Shown here: one piece after another, positions 52,901 through 61,235 of the stretch
Position numbering within the stretch: the stretch's first letter is position 1
Layout of the letters: the number at the start of each line of letters is the position of its first letter
NCBI RefSeq assembly: GCF_022809775.1
Contig: NZ_CP094380.1
Coordinates: 1,661,001-1,725,000 of the forward strand
DNA: 64,000 nt
Direction of reading: 5' to 3'
Source of the DNA: Pseudodesulfovibrio tunisiensis
Lineage (GTDB): Bacteria > Desulfobacterota > Desulfovibrionia > Desulfovibrionales > Desulfovibrionaceae
Made by a program: the position numbers and the translations under genes
Notes under the pieces: model-generated
Told to the model about the DNA's origin: nothing
What the model saw: only the letters and a program-made list of their open reading frames with translations
Database searches by the model: none

Positions 52901-53167
52901 GGCCCGCGAGTTGAAGCAGGAGCTGTCCATTTCCGTGAGCCGAGGGATGCCCTTGAGCACCTTTTCCTGTTCCTCGATCACGTCCCGCTCCATCTCGTAT
53001 GGAGTTGCGCCGGTCCATGTGGTGGTCACGGAAATGACCGGCTCGGTCACGTCCGGAGCAAGCTGGTACGGCAGGGTGAGCAGAGCCACCGAACCGAACA
53101 GAAGAACCAGAATCACGCCCACCAGAACAGCGACGGGCTTTCGTATGGAGGTACTGACGATATCCAT
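49997..53167 (-). CDS. RND-family efflux transporter, inner-membrane pump
   Basis: The 1056-residue pump has the AcrB-type plan: an N-terminal membrane helix (IRKPVAVLVGVILVLLFGSV), a large periplasmic part, a helix bundle with FAVGMLVDNAIVVLENIDRH near 400 (TM4, one Asp where AcrB has two), another periplasmic part and a second bundle with GFVILVGVVVNNAILIVHQS near 975. It is of the HAE1 multidrug type rather than the metal (CusA) type by this motif. The adaptor gene lies nine bases upstream, and a MarR gene starts the operon. No outer-membrane TolC-like gene is in the operon, so a shared one must be elsewhere. Confidence 0.92.
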   Translation of the reverse strand: MDIVSTSIRKPVAVLVGVILVLLFGSVALLTLPYQLAPDVTEPVISVTTTWTGATPYEMERDVIEEQEKVLKGIPRLTEMDSSCFNSRAELSLTFEIGTDVDNALLRVSNKLNEVPEYPDGVDRPIISATGASTSPIIWMMLKALPESGKNPEGFRTYFENDVRQYIERVRGVADLFIGGGLENEMHIIVDPVKLAAYNLTTSELINVLRRENVSISAGSMGVGRRDYRIRTPAEFNSPEDIRNVVISSSGSYRVKLSDVATVRPGLEKATTVMRHNAAPGIAVGVKPEPGANVLELTDAVEAVVQDLNETVLKEQGVFLDWSYDQRPYINGAIELVKRNIMIGGLLAVVVLFVFLQSMSSTIIVAVTIPISIIGAFIMFAAAGRSLNVVSMAGISFAVGMLVDNAIVVLENIDRHRNMGKNAFRAAYDGATEVWGAVFASTLTTVAVFLPVVFMEQEAGQLFKDIAIAVTCAIVLSLFVSVLVIPMLANKFYSIAEKRRGNQADDSPRDPAGLSMIKRIMKPVTALGSRFADFIMMLLERAIRSWQSRVVTVLALTMASVLMVWAFFPKMEYLPQGNQNFVLSILIPPPGLSYEERTEIGEYVFEHLKPHHRKDVGPFPGIKDMFFVSAPTINIFGASSIHEQRGGELTPLFFQLLNSIPGMYGVSLQASIFEQGLGEGRVVDVDFSGPNLEKLVAAAGTMFGMTKQAIQGCQIRPVPSLELLYPEVRFHPERDRVRAVGLTSEDLGIALDVIMDGRKIGDFKEEGKKKIDLVLKASDEDARTPEELHSSLVATSQGWAVPLSSLASIERTYGVNEIRHLERQRTITLQVTPPAEMPLQEAMETIQNNLVPQVQKMGLLEGVKVRLSGAADKLSVTRDALQWNFLLALIITYLLMAALFENFLYPFIILFTVPLAGAGGFLGLKLENLLIAQQPLDILTMLGFVILVGVVVNNAILIVHQSLGNVREYGMEHKEAVLEATRTRLRPIYMSASTSLFGMLPLAVAPGPGSELYRGLGSVVLGGLALSTVFTVFVIPSLLMFFIGMEKRGSRKQEAE

Positions 53168-53176
53168 GCCGCCCTC

Positions 53177-54247
53177 CTACTTGTCGCCCGCTGCTGCCGG
53201 AGCCACGGGCTGACCGGGCATGAGCCGCTCATTGCCCTTGATGACCACTTCCATGCCGGGCTTGAGCTTGTCGGACTTCACGCCCGCGTCCAGACCGCGA
53301 TAGCCGACGACCATCACGGGAAACGGCACGGCCTTGCCATCCAGCACGGCCCAGACCACAAGCTGGCCGCGCGAGGAAATCACGGCGTCGCGCGGCACCA
53401 CAAGATTCCTGCCTCCGGCATCCCGGGGCAGGGAAACGCGGGCCTCCATGCCTTCGGCAAAAGCTCCGCCCGGATTGTTCACGCGAATCTTGACCGGGAA
53501 GGAACGGGTCGCCACGTCGCCCTTGGGCACCACGGCGAAAATCCTGCCGGGCAGCTCGCGCTCGTCCACATGTACAGTGAGTTTCATGCCCGGCTTGACC
53601 AGACTGAAGGAACGCGCTGGCGCATTGACGACCACGTCGAATTCGTCATCGCGGGCCACCACGGCAACCGTGGTTCCCTGCGAGACCCACTCGCCTCGAT
53701 CCACCTTGCGCTCGATGACCACGCCGTCGAACGGAGCACGGATGTTCTTCTTTTCCCGCTCGATGAGCTGCTGACGCAGTGTGGCCGTGGCAGCAAAATA
53801 GGTTTTCTCCTTGGCCTCGGCATTGAGGCGCTTGGTGTCGTATTCGCCTTCGGCAACGGTCTTGGACTTGAACAGGGTGGATGTACGCTGGTTTTCCAGC
53901 TTGGCCAGCTCGAAATCCGCCTTGGCCTGGGCCTGAAGCGCCCGGGCATTGGCAATGCGGCGGTCCAGAATGTCCGAGGAAAGCTGCACGAGCACATCTC
54001 CGGCCTTGACCCGCTGGCCGTCCTCGACATTCACGGAAACGGCCTTGCCATCGACCTCGGAGGCCACGTCGGAAATTTCCGTGAAGTAGACCGTACCGAT
54101 GAATTCCCCCTGCGGCACGACTTCGCCCGTGGTAACCTTGGCCGTGACCACGGGAGACGGGGGACGCTCCCCGCTTTTCTGCGCCGAAGCAGGCAGTATG
54201 GAGGTGAAAAGGAAAAGCACGATCCAAAGCAATGTCGTCAATCGCAT
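53177..54247 (-). CDS. RND efflux periplasmic adaptor (membrane fusion protein)
   Basis: The 356-residue protein starts at 54247 behind AGGAG; a TTG one codon upstream is also possible. It has a signal peptide (MRLTTLLWIVLFLFTSILPA, cleavage after ASA) with no lipobox. It then shows the adaptor plan: a lipoyl-like half (SEVDGKAVSVNVEDGQRVKA), an alpha-hairpin with Ala/Gln/Lys repeats (95-160), the second lipoyl half (IRAPFDGVVIERKVDRGEWV) and beta-barrel and membrane-proximal domains. It bridges the pump to an outer-membrane channel. The gene lies between a small membrane protein gene and the pump gene. Confidence 0.9.
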   Translation of the reverse strand: MRLTTLLWIVLFLFTSILPASAQKSGERPPSPVVTAKVTTGEVVPQGEFIGTVYFTEISDVASEVDGKAVSVNVEDGQRVKAGDVLVQLSSDILDRRIANARALQAQAKADFELAKLENQRTSTLFKSKTVAEGEYDTKRLNAEAKEKTYFAATATLRQQLIEREKKNIRAPFDGVVIERKVDRGEWVSQGTTVAVVARDDEFDVVVNAPARSFSLVKPGMKLTVHVDERELPGRIFAVVPKGDVATRSFPVKIRVNNPGGAFAEGMEARVSLPRDAGGRNLVVPRDAVISSRGQLVVWAVLDGKAVPFPVMVVGYRGLDAGVKSDKLKPGMEVVIKGNERLMPGQPVAPAAAGDK

Positions 54248-54250
54248 CAA

Positions 54251-54766
54251 CTATTCTCCTGCTTGCTTTGCCCTGTGTTTCCAGGGTTTGAAAATCGAAA
54301 TGAATACCATGACCGTCAGGACGGCCAACTGGGCCCCGCCCCAGTAGAAATTCAATGTCTGGGAACGCAGATACTCGGCATTGCTCAATGCTTCAGCTCC
54401 GAAAAGGCCGGACAGTTCCATCATGCGTTCCTCCCACGGTCCCAGACAGAATGTGCCGAACAGAATGGCCGCGATGGTCACGACCCATTTGCAGAATATC
54501 CAACCGTGCCGGAAAAAGCCCCATCCGGTCAATGCGGAGTACGCCAGCCCCGTAAGCAGACAACCGAACGCGCCCGGAATCACCACCACGAGCATGTCCA
54601 CATGATGAATGGCCCGGTTGATGCCGTAGAGCTCTCCGCCGTCCGTTACCCCGCTCTTCAGAAAATGGAGCAGAGTCAGGGCAAGGGCCCCGCCAACCCA
54701 GGAACAGACTGCGACAAGGTGCAGTCCCTTGAGCCATTTCCGGGAGGTGGAACCAAGCACGTCCAT
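54251..54766 (-). CDS. Small integral membrane protein, four transmembrane segments
   Basis: The 171-residue protein starts at 54766 behind GAGGAA and contains about four hydrophobic segments (LHLVAVCSWVGGALALTLL, MLVVVIPGAFGCLLTGLAY, WIFCKWVVTIAAILFGTFCL and LAVLTVMVFISIF). The first with His and Trp resembles the DUF2269 or CopD-like group; no heme or metal site can be claimed. Its start overlaps no gene but lies five bases after the marR stop, and the adaptor gene follows four bases after its stop, so it belongs to the efflux operon. Its role in efflux is unknown. Confidence 0.78.
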   Translation of the reverse strand: MDVLGSTSRKWLKGLHLVAVCSWVGGALALTLLHFLKSGVTDGGELYGINRAIHHVDMLVVVIPGAFGCLLTGLAYSALTGWGFFRHGWIFCKWVVTIAAILFGTFCLGPWEERMMELSGLFGAEALSNAEYLRSQTLNFYWGGAQLAVLTVMVFISIFKPWKHRAKQAGE

Positions 54767-54770
54767 GACG

Positions 54771-55238
54771 TCATTCCTCGCATTTTCCGGCACAGTCGCC
54801 AGCGTAGCGCACAACGATCTGCCAGAGCACCCGCTTGCACACGGCCACATCGTCCGGATCGATGTGATTGACCATCTCGTCGCGACAGTCGATCACGATG
54901 TCCACGGAAGTCTCCAGCAGCCTGCGCCCGGCATCCGTGATGAAAAGCCGCTTGACGCGCCGATCGGATTCATCCTGCACGCGCCGAACCAGCCCCCGCT
55001 TTTCCAGAGCCGCAACCAGACGGCTCACCCCGGTCTTTTCCTGATTCAGAATGCCGCACAGGTTTCCCTGATTCAAACCGTCGAACTTGGAAAGAGGCAG
55101 CAGCGCACGCCACTGCTCCACGGTGATGTCCAGTCCGCTGGCCGCGAAACGGGCCGCCAATTCATTAGTAAATATGCGCGCGCTCTTCCATGTGAGAAAT
55201 CCCATGGAATCACGCGGTTTCAGTCTGTCGAGAACCAT
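54771..55238 (-). CDS. MarR-family transcriptional regulator
   Basis: The 155-residue protein has the winged helix-turn-helix of MarR: TVEQWRALLPLSKFDGLNQG (about 39-58), GNLCGILNQEKTGVSRLVAALEKRGLV in two blocks and the wing DESDRRVKRLFITDAGR near 90-106. It is the first gene of the efflux operon and so most probably represses it until a drug or phenolic ligand binds. The promoter is only six bases before the ATG and overlaps an inverted repeat, which fits autoregulation. Confidence 0.88.
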   Translation of the reverse strand: MVLDRLKPRDSMGFLTWKSARIFTNELAARFAASGLDITVEQWRALLPLSKFDGLNQGNLCGILNQEKTGVSRLVAALEKRGLVRRVQDESDRRVKRLFITDAGRRLLETSVDIVIDCRDEMVNHIDPDDVAVCKRVLWQIVVRYAGDCAGKCEE

Positions 55239-55244
55239 CGGAAA

Positions 55245-55273
55245 GTTGTATGCTCAACGATATGCAGGGTCAA
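55245..55273 (-). promoter_or_regulatory. Promoter and putative operator of the MarR-efflux operon
   Basis: On the minus strand TTGACC (55273-55268) is followed after 17 bases by TACAAC (55250-55245). The sequence GTTG-TATGCT-CAAC (55245-55258) is an inverted repeat that covers the -10 box. Transcription would start at or next to the marR ATG. Confidence 0.5.
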
Positions 55274-55333
55274 CCCCTTTTTTCCGGGCCGGACGGGTTG
55301 CAATGAAGGCCATATAATCTTAGTGTCCCGGGT

Positions 55334-58300
55334 ATGGAACGATTCACTGCAGACCTCCACATCCATTCTCGTTTTTCCAGGGCCACAAGCAAGAATCTCA
55401 CCATCCGCAATCTGGCCGCCTGGGGCCGAATAAAGGGGCTTTCGGTGCTCGGCACCGGGGATTTCACCCACCCCGAATGGCTCGCGGAGATCGAGGAACA
55501 GCTTGAGGAAGATGGCAACGGCCTGTTGCAGCTCAAGGACCCGTCCGGGCTGGAAAGCCAGATCCCCACTTTCGAGGGATCCTTTTCCGGCGTGACCCGG
55601 TTCATGCTCCAGACCGAGATCAGTTCCATCTACAAACGCGGCGGCAAGGTGCGCAAGGTGCACAACCTCGTGTACATGCCCGATCTCGACGCCGTAAGAC
55701 GATTCAACGAAAAGCTCGGACAGGTGGGCAACCTGCTTTCGGACGGCAGGCCCATCCTCGGTCTGGACAGCCGCGATCTGGTGGACCTGGTGAAAAACAC
55801 CCATGATCAGGCCTTCGTGATCCCGGCCCACATCTGGACCCCATGGTTTGCCCTGTTCGGGTCCAAGTCCGGATTCGACTCCATCAGGGAATGCTTCGGG
55901 GACTATTCGCAGGAAATATTCGCCATGGAAACCGGGCTGTCCTCGGACCCGGAAATGAACTGGACCTGGAGCGAACTGGACCGCATCAAGCTCATTTCCA
56001 ACTCCGATGCCCATTCCGGCGAAAAACTGGGCCGCGAATTCAACCTGTTCCGGGGCGAAATGTCCTACGAGGGCATCTACCGCGCCCTGCGCGGCGAGGG
56101 ACTGGGCCAGAAATTCGTGGGCACTGCGGAATTCTTCCCGGAAGAAGGCAAATATCATCTGGACGGCCACCGCAAGTGCGGTGTGGTGCTCGATCCCCGG
56201 GAAACGCTGGCCCGGGGCGGCCTGTGCCCGGTCTGCGGCAAGCCGCTGACCCGGGGCGTGTACGCCCGCATTCTCGATCTGGCCGACCGCGAGGAACCGG
56301 TTCAGCCGCAGGGCGCGCCCGGTTTCACTTCCCTCATTCCACTCAAGGAAATCCTTTCCGAGGTGCTCGGCGTGGGTTCGACCTCCAAAAAAGTCAATGC
56401 GCTCTACATGAAGCTCATGCGGAAATTCGGGTCCGAAACAAACGTGCTGCAACGCGTTCCGCCCGAAGATCTGAAAAAGGAAAACCCCTATCTCTCCGAG
56501 GGCGTGACCCGAATGCGCGACGGTCAGGTCATCCGCCAGTCCGGTTTCGACGGCCAGTTCGGTGTCATCTCCGTGTTCACCAAGCAGGAGCAGGAGGAAA
56601 TCAGAAACGGCGCCACCCTGATCCCCATGCCCGCGCCTGCCAAGGATGCCGAAGTCCCGGAGGACCTGCCCATCCTGACGCCGAAACAACCGCTTGCCGA
56701 GGTGGAAAGAGCCGTGGTGTTCAACAAGGGACAGCAGAAGGCCATCAAGGCCGACGGCCCGGTGCTGGTGCTGGCCGGCCCGGGAACCGGCAAGACGCAA
56801 ACCCTGATGGGCCGCGTGACCCGGCTGCTGGAAGGCGGGGAATCTCCCCGGCGAATCCTGGCCCTGACCTTCACGCGCAGAGCCGCACAGGAATTGCGGG
56901 ACAGGCTGCGCGCCATCCGGGGCGAAGACGAGGAACTGCCCCAGTCCGGCACCCTGCACGCCCTGTGCTTCGACTACTGGAAGCACGCCTACGGCGAAAC
57001 CCCGGTGGTTCTGGGCGAGGCATCCGCCAAGAAGCTGTTTGCGGAGAACAACCCCCAGATCGAGCCCAAATATCTCGATCACTACTGGAACAAGTACAAT
57101 CTGTACCGCGAACGGCTCATGGAGCTGGACGACAAGCTTTCGGAAATGCACCTCAACTACGGGAACCAGAAGAATCACTGGAATCTCGTGGACTACACAG
57201 ACCTTCTCGAATTCATGCTCGAACAGTCGGGCGCGCCCACGTTCCGTCTGCCCTACCGCCACGTGCTCGTGGACGAGGTTCAGGATCTCACTCCGCTTCA
57301 GATCGCCGTGGTGCGCGGCATTGCCGGTGAAGCCGGAGAGGGCCTCTTCTGCATTGGCGACCCCAGACAATCCATCTACGGCTTTCGCGGTGCTGTGGGC
57401 GATGTGGAGGAACGGCTCAGGGAATTGTGGTCCGGTCTCAAAATCGTGACTCTGGAAGACAACTACCGTTCCGGCGAAATCATCCTGCAAAGCTCGGGCG
57501 CGCTCTTTCCGGACACGCCCCCCTGCGCGCCAACCTTGACGTGGACGCGCAAATCCAGCTTTTCGAGGCACCGGATGCCCTGCGCGAAGCCGCATGGATC
57601 AGCGACCGGGTCAAGGGGCTGATCGGCGCGACCAGCCATACCGTGGCCGACGCCACGGGCCAGGGGGAACTCGCGCCCGGCGACATCGCCATTCTGGTAC
57701 GATTCAAGGCCCTGATCCCGGTACTGGAAAAGGCGTTGAACCGTTTCGGCCTGCCCTGCGCCACCCCGGAACTGGAAGCATTCTGGCACGAGCCGCGCAT
57801 TGCCATGGTCCTGCGCACCGCGGGCCAGATACTGGGCGTGTCTCTGGACGATTCCGACGAGCTGCTCGACCTGCCCGACCATATTCTGGCCAAGGGCCCG
57901 GTCGGTCTGGAAGCCTATCTCGGCGACGCAGCCCCGTTCGACCAGTTCTTCTGGGACAGCAAGCAGTTCAGCCAGCTCAAGAAGGAATACGACCAGCGCG
58001 GCGGCTGGTCCGGACTGATCAACTGGGTCAACCTCCAGTCCGATCTGGAAATGGTGCGCCGCAACGCGGAAAAGGTCCAGATCATGACCCTGCACGCGGC
58101 CAAGGGACTGGAATTCGAGGCAGTATTCATGCCTGCCTGTGAAGAGGGCATCCTGCCATTCGCGGGCATGGACCTTCTCACGGCCAAGATCACCCTGACT
58201 CCGGGCCGGGGCCAGAGATTTCCGGAAGAGCGGCGGCTCATGTACGTGGGCATGACCCGCGCCAAGCGACTGCTGTACCTCAGCCACGCCATGAAACGGC

Positions 58301-58431
58301 AATTGTTCGGCAAGACCCTGCAACTGCCCCGCTCGCGCTACCTGCGCGAAATCCCCAAGGGGTTGTTCACCAAGACGCAACTGGCCGCCAAGAAGGTCAC
58401 CAAGGAAAAGCAGATGAGCCTGCTCGACTGA
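55334..58431 (+). pseudogene. EndoQ-type PHP endonuclease fused to UvrD-like helicase, single-base frameshift
   Basis: The frame from 55334 encodes a PHP-domain endonuclease (1-395: DLHIHSRFSRATS, LGTGDFTHP, FVIPAHIWTPW, LISNSDAHS and a Zn site CGVVLD...CPVCGKPL), similar to endonuclease Q, followed by a superfamily 1A helicase from about residue 462 (GPGTGKT, LTFTRRAAQELRDRL, VDEVQDLTPLQ, GDPRQSIYGFRG). After LQSSGALF near 57512 it leaves the correct frame and stops at 57622. The rest of the helicase (HAPLRANLDVDA, IMTLHAAKGLEFEAVF, LMYVGMTRAKRLLYLSHA) continues in the other frame to 58431. One missing base in CTCTTTCCGGAC explains it. The intact protein would have about 1030 residues and act in repair of deaminated bases. 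Confidence 0.85.
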
Positions 58432-58474
58432 CGGAACGCACCGGCCGGGCCTGCGCCCGGTCCGAAATGCGTTG

Positions 58475-58618
58475 TCAGATCATGAACCGATACACGTTCC
58501 TCTCGTACATCCGGCAGAACCGCCGGGCAAAACGCCCGGAGAATCCCACCTGCCGGAGCCGACAGAACACGTGCAGGGGGTTGAAAACATGCTGGCAGAA
58601 ATTGCGGAATCCTTTCAT
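58475..58618 (-). CDS. Small basic protein, 47 residues
   Basis: An ATG at 58618 preceded by GAGG opens a 47-codon frame with the composition of a real small protein: MKGFRNFCQHVFNPLHVFCR, then many Arg, Phe and Tyr (RRFCRMYERNVYRF). The pattern NPLHVFCRLRQVG resembles short conserved proteins that I recall only loosely from related bacteria. It has no signal peptide. It lies between the helicase fusion and the cbiR gene on the opposite strand. Function unknown. Confidence 0.5.
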   Translation of the reverse strand: MKGFRNFCQHVFNPLHVFCRLRQVGFSGRFARRFCRMYERNVYRFMI

Positions 58619-58690
58619 GGCCTCATCCTCGGGAAACGGGTTGTCTCTGCCCGAAACGCTGCAATCCGCGTGCCCGGAAAGGATAGTTGA

Positions 58691-59518
58691 ATGATGGCCG
58701 GACCTTTGCCTTCCGCCCCTTCTGCCGGGCAGGAAAACCCTGCCCGAACGCGTCATGCCGCCGTCGCCGACCTCTGGCAACGTCATGAAATGAACGCCCC
58801 GTTCACCATTGCCGCGCCCAGTTTCGTACTGCGCGCCGGAGTGCCGGAGAACACCCGCTTTCTCAAGAATTTCTTCCCGGAAATCGGCCTGCTCTTCTTC
58901 GAGACGCAAGCCTGCCTGAACTATACCGAAACCGACCTGCCTCCGACCCTTGCCGACCTGAACGTGTCATGGCACGTGCACCTGCCGCTGGATTTGCCAT
59001 GGCAGCACGGACTGGACGCGGTGTGCCGCGATCTGGAACCGCTCATCAAAAAGGTTGACCTGTTCGCTCCCGAACGGTACGTGCTGCATCCGCCGGACGG
59101 CTCGCAGCTTGCGCCGTTGGCGGAACGGCTGCGCAACATGGGCGTGAATCCCGCGGATATCCTTCTGGAAAACACGGAAGAGGGCGATCTGGCCGACATC
59201 TGGCCGGAAGCGGTTGAGGCGGGATTTTCCGCATGTCTGGACATCGGCCACATGCTGGCCTATTCCCAGCAGCGCATCATGGACCTGCCCGGACTCTGGG
59301 ACAGGGTCCGCATGCTGCACATATACGCGCCCGGAACCGGAGCGCACCACCAGCCCCTTGGCGGGCTGGACCGAAACGGCAGAAAGCTGCTTAAAACCAT
59401 GCTTGCCCGACTTGAACCCGGCAACGTGGTCACGCTGGAAGTCTTCGAGGAGCAGGGGCTGTTCGCCTCGGCGGAACTCCTGGTCGAACTGACCGCAAAA
59501 TGGAGGAACCGTCCGTGA
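58691..59518 (+). CDS. cbiR: Cobamide-remodelling phosphodiesterase CbiR-like (AP-endonuclease-type TIM barrel)
   Basis: The protein has up to 275 residues. The conserved core starts at MNAPFTIAAPSFVLRAGVPE (ATG at 58790); a start at 58691 has a better ribosome site (AAGGA) and would add 33 poorly conserved residues. It has the xylose-isomerase-like barrel of CbiR: FFETQACLNY, WHVHLPLDLPW near 95, ILLENTEEGDL near 160, CLDIGHMLAY near 185 and HIYAPGTGAHHQPLGG near 215, where His, Glu and Asp bind metal. CbiR hydrolyses the nucleotide loop of cobamides so that the lower ligand can be replaced. The adjoining cobU gene, with a GTGA overlap, re-activates the cobinamide product. Confidence 0.82.
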   Translation: MMAGPLPSAPSAGQENPARTRHAAVADLWQRHEMNAPFTIAAPSFVLRAGVPENTRFLKNFFPEIGLLFFETQACLNYTETDLPPTLADLNVSWHVHLPLDLPWQHGLDAVCRDLEPLIKKVDLFAPERYVLHPPDGSQLAPLAERLRNMGVNPADILLENTEEGDLADIWPEAVEAGFSACLDIGHMLAYSQQRIMDLPGLWDRVRMLHIYAPGTGAHHQPLGGLDRNGRKLLKTMLARLEPGNVVTLEVFEEQGLFASAELLVELTAKWRNRP

Positions 59519-60024
59519 TCACGCTCGTTCTCGGCGGCAACAAGTCCGGCAAGTCGGACTTTGCACTGGAGCTGGCGGCCCGGTCGGGCCATCCCATGCT
59601 CTTCATCGCCACAGGCAAGGCACGCGACCTGGAATTCCGTGCCCAGATCAACAGGCACCGCCTGGATCGAGGCCCGGAAACCACTGTATTCGAAGTGGAC
59701 CGGGACTTGCCTCGGGCGCTCATTAACGCTAAACCGGACTTTCCGACCGTGCTGGTGGACAGTCTGGACTACTGGCTTTTCAGCATTCGCGAAGCCGAAT
59801 GCGAACAGGCCAGCGTCGAGGAATTTCTCGACACGCTCCGGAACTGGGACGGCCCGGATCTGGTGCTGGTCTCGTGCGAGACCGGGCTCGGGCCGCTGCC
59901 TGCCGGCAGCGCGATTCGGGCTTTCGTGCGGAGCCTCGGGGCGCTCAATCAGGAGACGGCCCGTTTGGCGGATGCGGTGCACCTTGTGGCCGCAGGGCTC
60001 CCGCTAACCCTGAAAAAGGGATGA
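59515..60024 (+). CDS. cobU: Adenosylcobinamide kinase/guanylyltransferase CobU
   Basis: The 169-residue enzyme has the P-loop LVLGGNKSGKSDFALELA (residues 4-21), RHRLDRGPETTVFEVDRDLP with the His near 46 that accepts GMP, VLVDSLDYWLF and LVSCETGLGPLPAG near 120. It phosphorylates adenosylcobinamide and transfers GMP to it in cobamide assembly. I chose the GTG at 59515 because GGAGG is eight bases upstream; the ATG at 59500 would add five residues. It overlaps cbiR by four bases, so the two are coupled. The next gene starts three bases later. Confidence 0.9.
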   Translation: MITLVLGGNKSGKSDFALELAARSGHPMLFIATGKARDLEFRAQINRHRLDRGPETTVFEVDRDLPRALINAKPDFPTVLVDSLDYWLFSIREAECEQASVEEFLDTLRNWDGPDLVLVSCETGLGPLPAGSAIRAFVRSLGALNQETARLADAVHLVAAGLPLTLKKG

Positions 60025-60027
60025 TTT

Positions 60028-61023
60028 GTGGCACTTTTCAGACAACTGGACGAACAGGTGGAGCAACTGCTCTCCCTGCTCAGCAAGGATGACAACTGGC
60101 TGATCGTCATCAATGCCGACCCGGACGCTCTGGGTTCGGCCCTGGCCCTCAAACGCATCATGACCCGCCGGGTCAAGTCCGTGGGCATCGGCCAGATCAA
60201 TGAAATCCAGCGGCCGGACAATCTGGCCATGATCCGCTACCTGCGCATTCCCACGCGCAAGCTCATACCGAATCTGGTGGCCCAGTACGACAAGTTCGCT
60301 CTGGTGGATTCCCAGCCCCATCACAACCCGGAGCTGGAAAAGCTGGATTTCTCCGTGGTCATCGACCATCACCCCGTTTCCAGGGAAAACCCGGTCGAAG
60401 CGCCCTTTGCGGACATCCGTCCCAAGTACGGCGCGACCTGCACCATGCTCACCGAATACCTGTACAACATGAAGATCCGCCCGGCCAAACTGCTGGCCAC
60501 GGCCCTCATGTACGGCATCCGGTGCGACACCAAGACCTTTGAACGGGAATTCATCGACGCGGACATGGCGGCGTTCAAGTACCTGCACAAGTTCGCGGAT
60601 GCCAAGCTCATGAACCGCATCAGCCGCAGCGAGTTCCATCTGGACTGGATGCGCTACTTCTCCCGGGCCTTCTACAACCTGCGCCGCATCGGACACGGCC
60701 TGTTCGCGCATTGCGGCAATGTGGAGAACCCGGACATTCTGGTCATCGTGGCCGACTTCTTCACCCGCGTGCACAACGTGCCGTGGGTCGTGGTCTCGGG
60801 TGTGGCCGACGACAAGCTCGTGGTCATCTTCCGGGGCGACGGCATGCGCCGGGACATGGGCAAGATGGCCCAGACCCTGATGAACGGACTGGGCTCCGCC
60901 GGCGGACACAAGCAGGCCGCGCGAGCAGAGGTCGAAGTGGCCGCTCTGGAAGGCGAAGACCCGGAAATCTTCATGCTCAAGCGGCTGGGACAAGGCAACA
61001 AGTCCGTGATCCGCAGAATCTGA
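60028..61023 (+). CDS. DHH-family phosphoesterase, NrnA-like (oligoribonuclease/pAp-phosphatase)
   Basis: The 331-residue protein begins with GTG three bases after cobU. The DHH domain has IVINADPDALGSALALKRIM (about 26-45, variant of DxDxxGS), KFALVDSQPHH, the signature VVIDHHPVS (about 111-119) and Asp/Cys metal-site region RCDTKTFERE; the DHHA1 domain has FRGDGMRRDMGKMA and SAGGHKQAARAEV near 290. Such enzymes remove nucleotides from nanoRNAs, pAp or cyclic dinucleotide products. The first motif reads NADPDALGS, where many members have HxxPDGDA, so the metal site may differ. The position next to cobU has no clear functional reason. Confidence 0.82.
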   Translation: MALFRQLDEQVEQLLSLLSKDDNWLIVINADPDALGSALALKRIMTRRVKSVGIGQINEIQRPDNLAMIRYLRIPTRKLIPNLVAQYDKFALVDSQPHHNPELEKLDFSVVIDHHPVSRENPVEAPFADIRPKYGATCTMLTEYLYNMKIRPAKLLATALMYGIRCDTKTFEREFIDADMAAFKYLHKFADAKLMNRISRSEFHLDWMRYFSRAFYNLRRIGHGLFAHCGNVENPDILVIVADFFTRVHNVPWVVVSGVADDKLVVIFRGDGMRRDMGKMAQTLMNGLGSAGGHKQAARAEVEVAALEGEDPEIFMLKRLGQGNKSVIRRI

Positions 61024-61235
61024 CGGACCGACACCGAATTCCAGGCTGTCCGGCAACGCGCGCAGGACAATGCACGCATGACTCGACAGCCTGACAACCG
61101 CAGACCGCCCGGCTGGCGGCCGCGGCCAAAGCGGAAACAAGCCGGAAGCGATACAGTACCCACTGCGTGGCTCTCCGGCGGCTTTTTTCGCGGCACAGCG
61201 ACCACCGCGCCGAGGTCTGGCAAACAGGAAACGCC

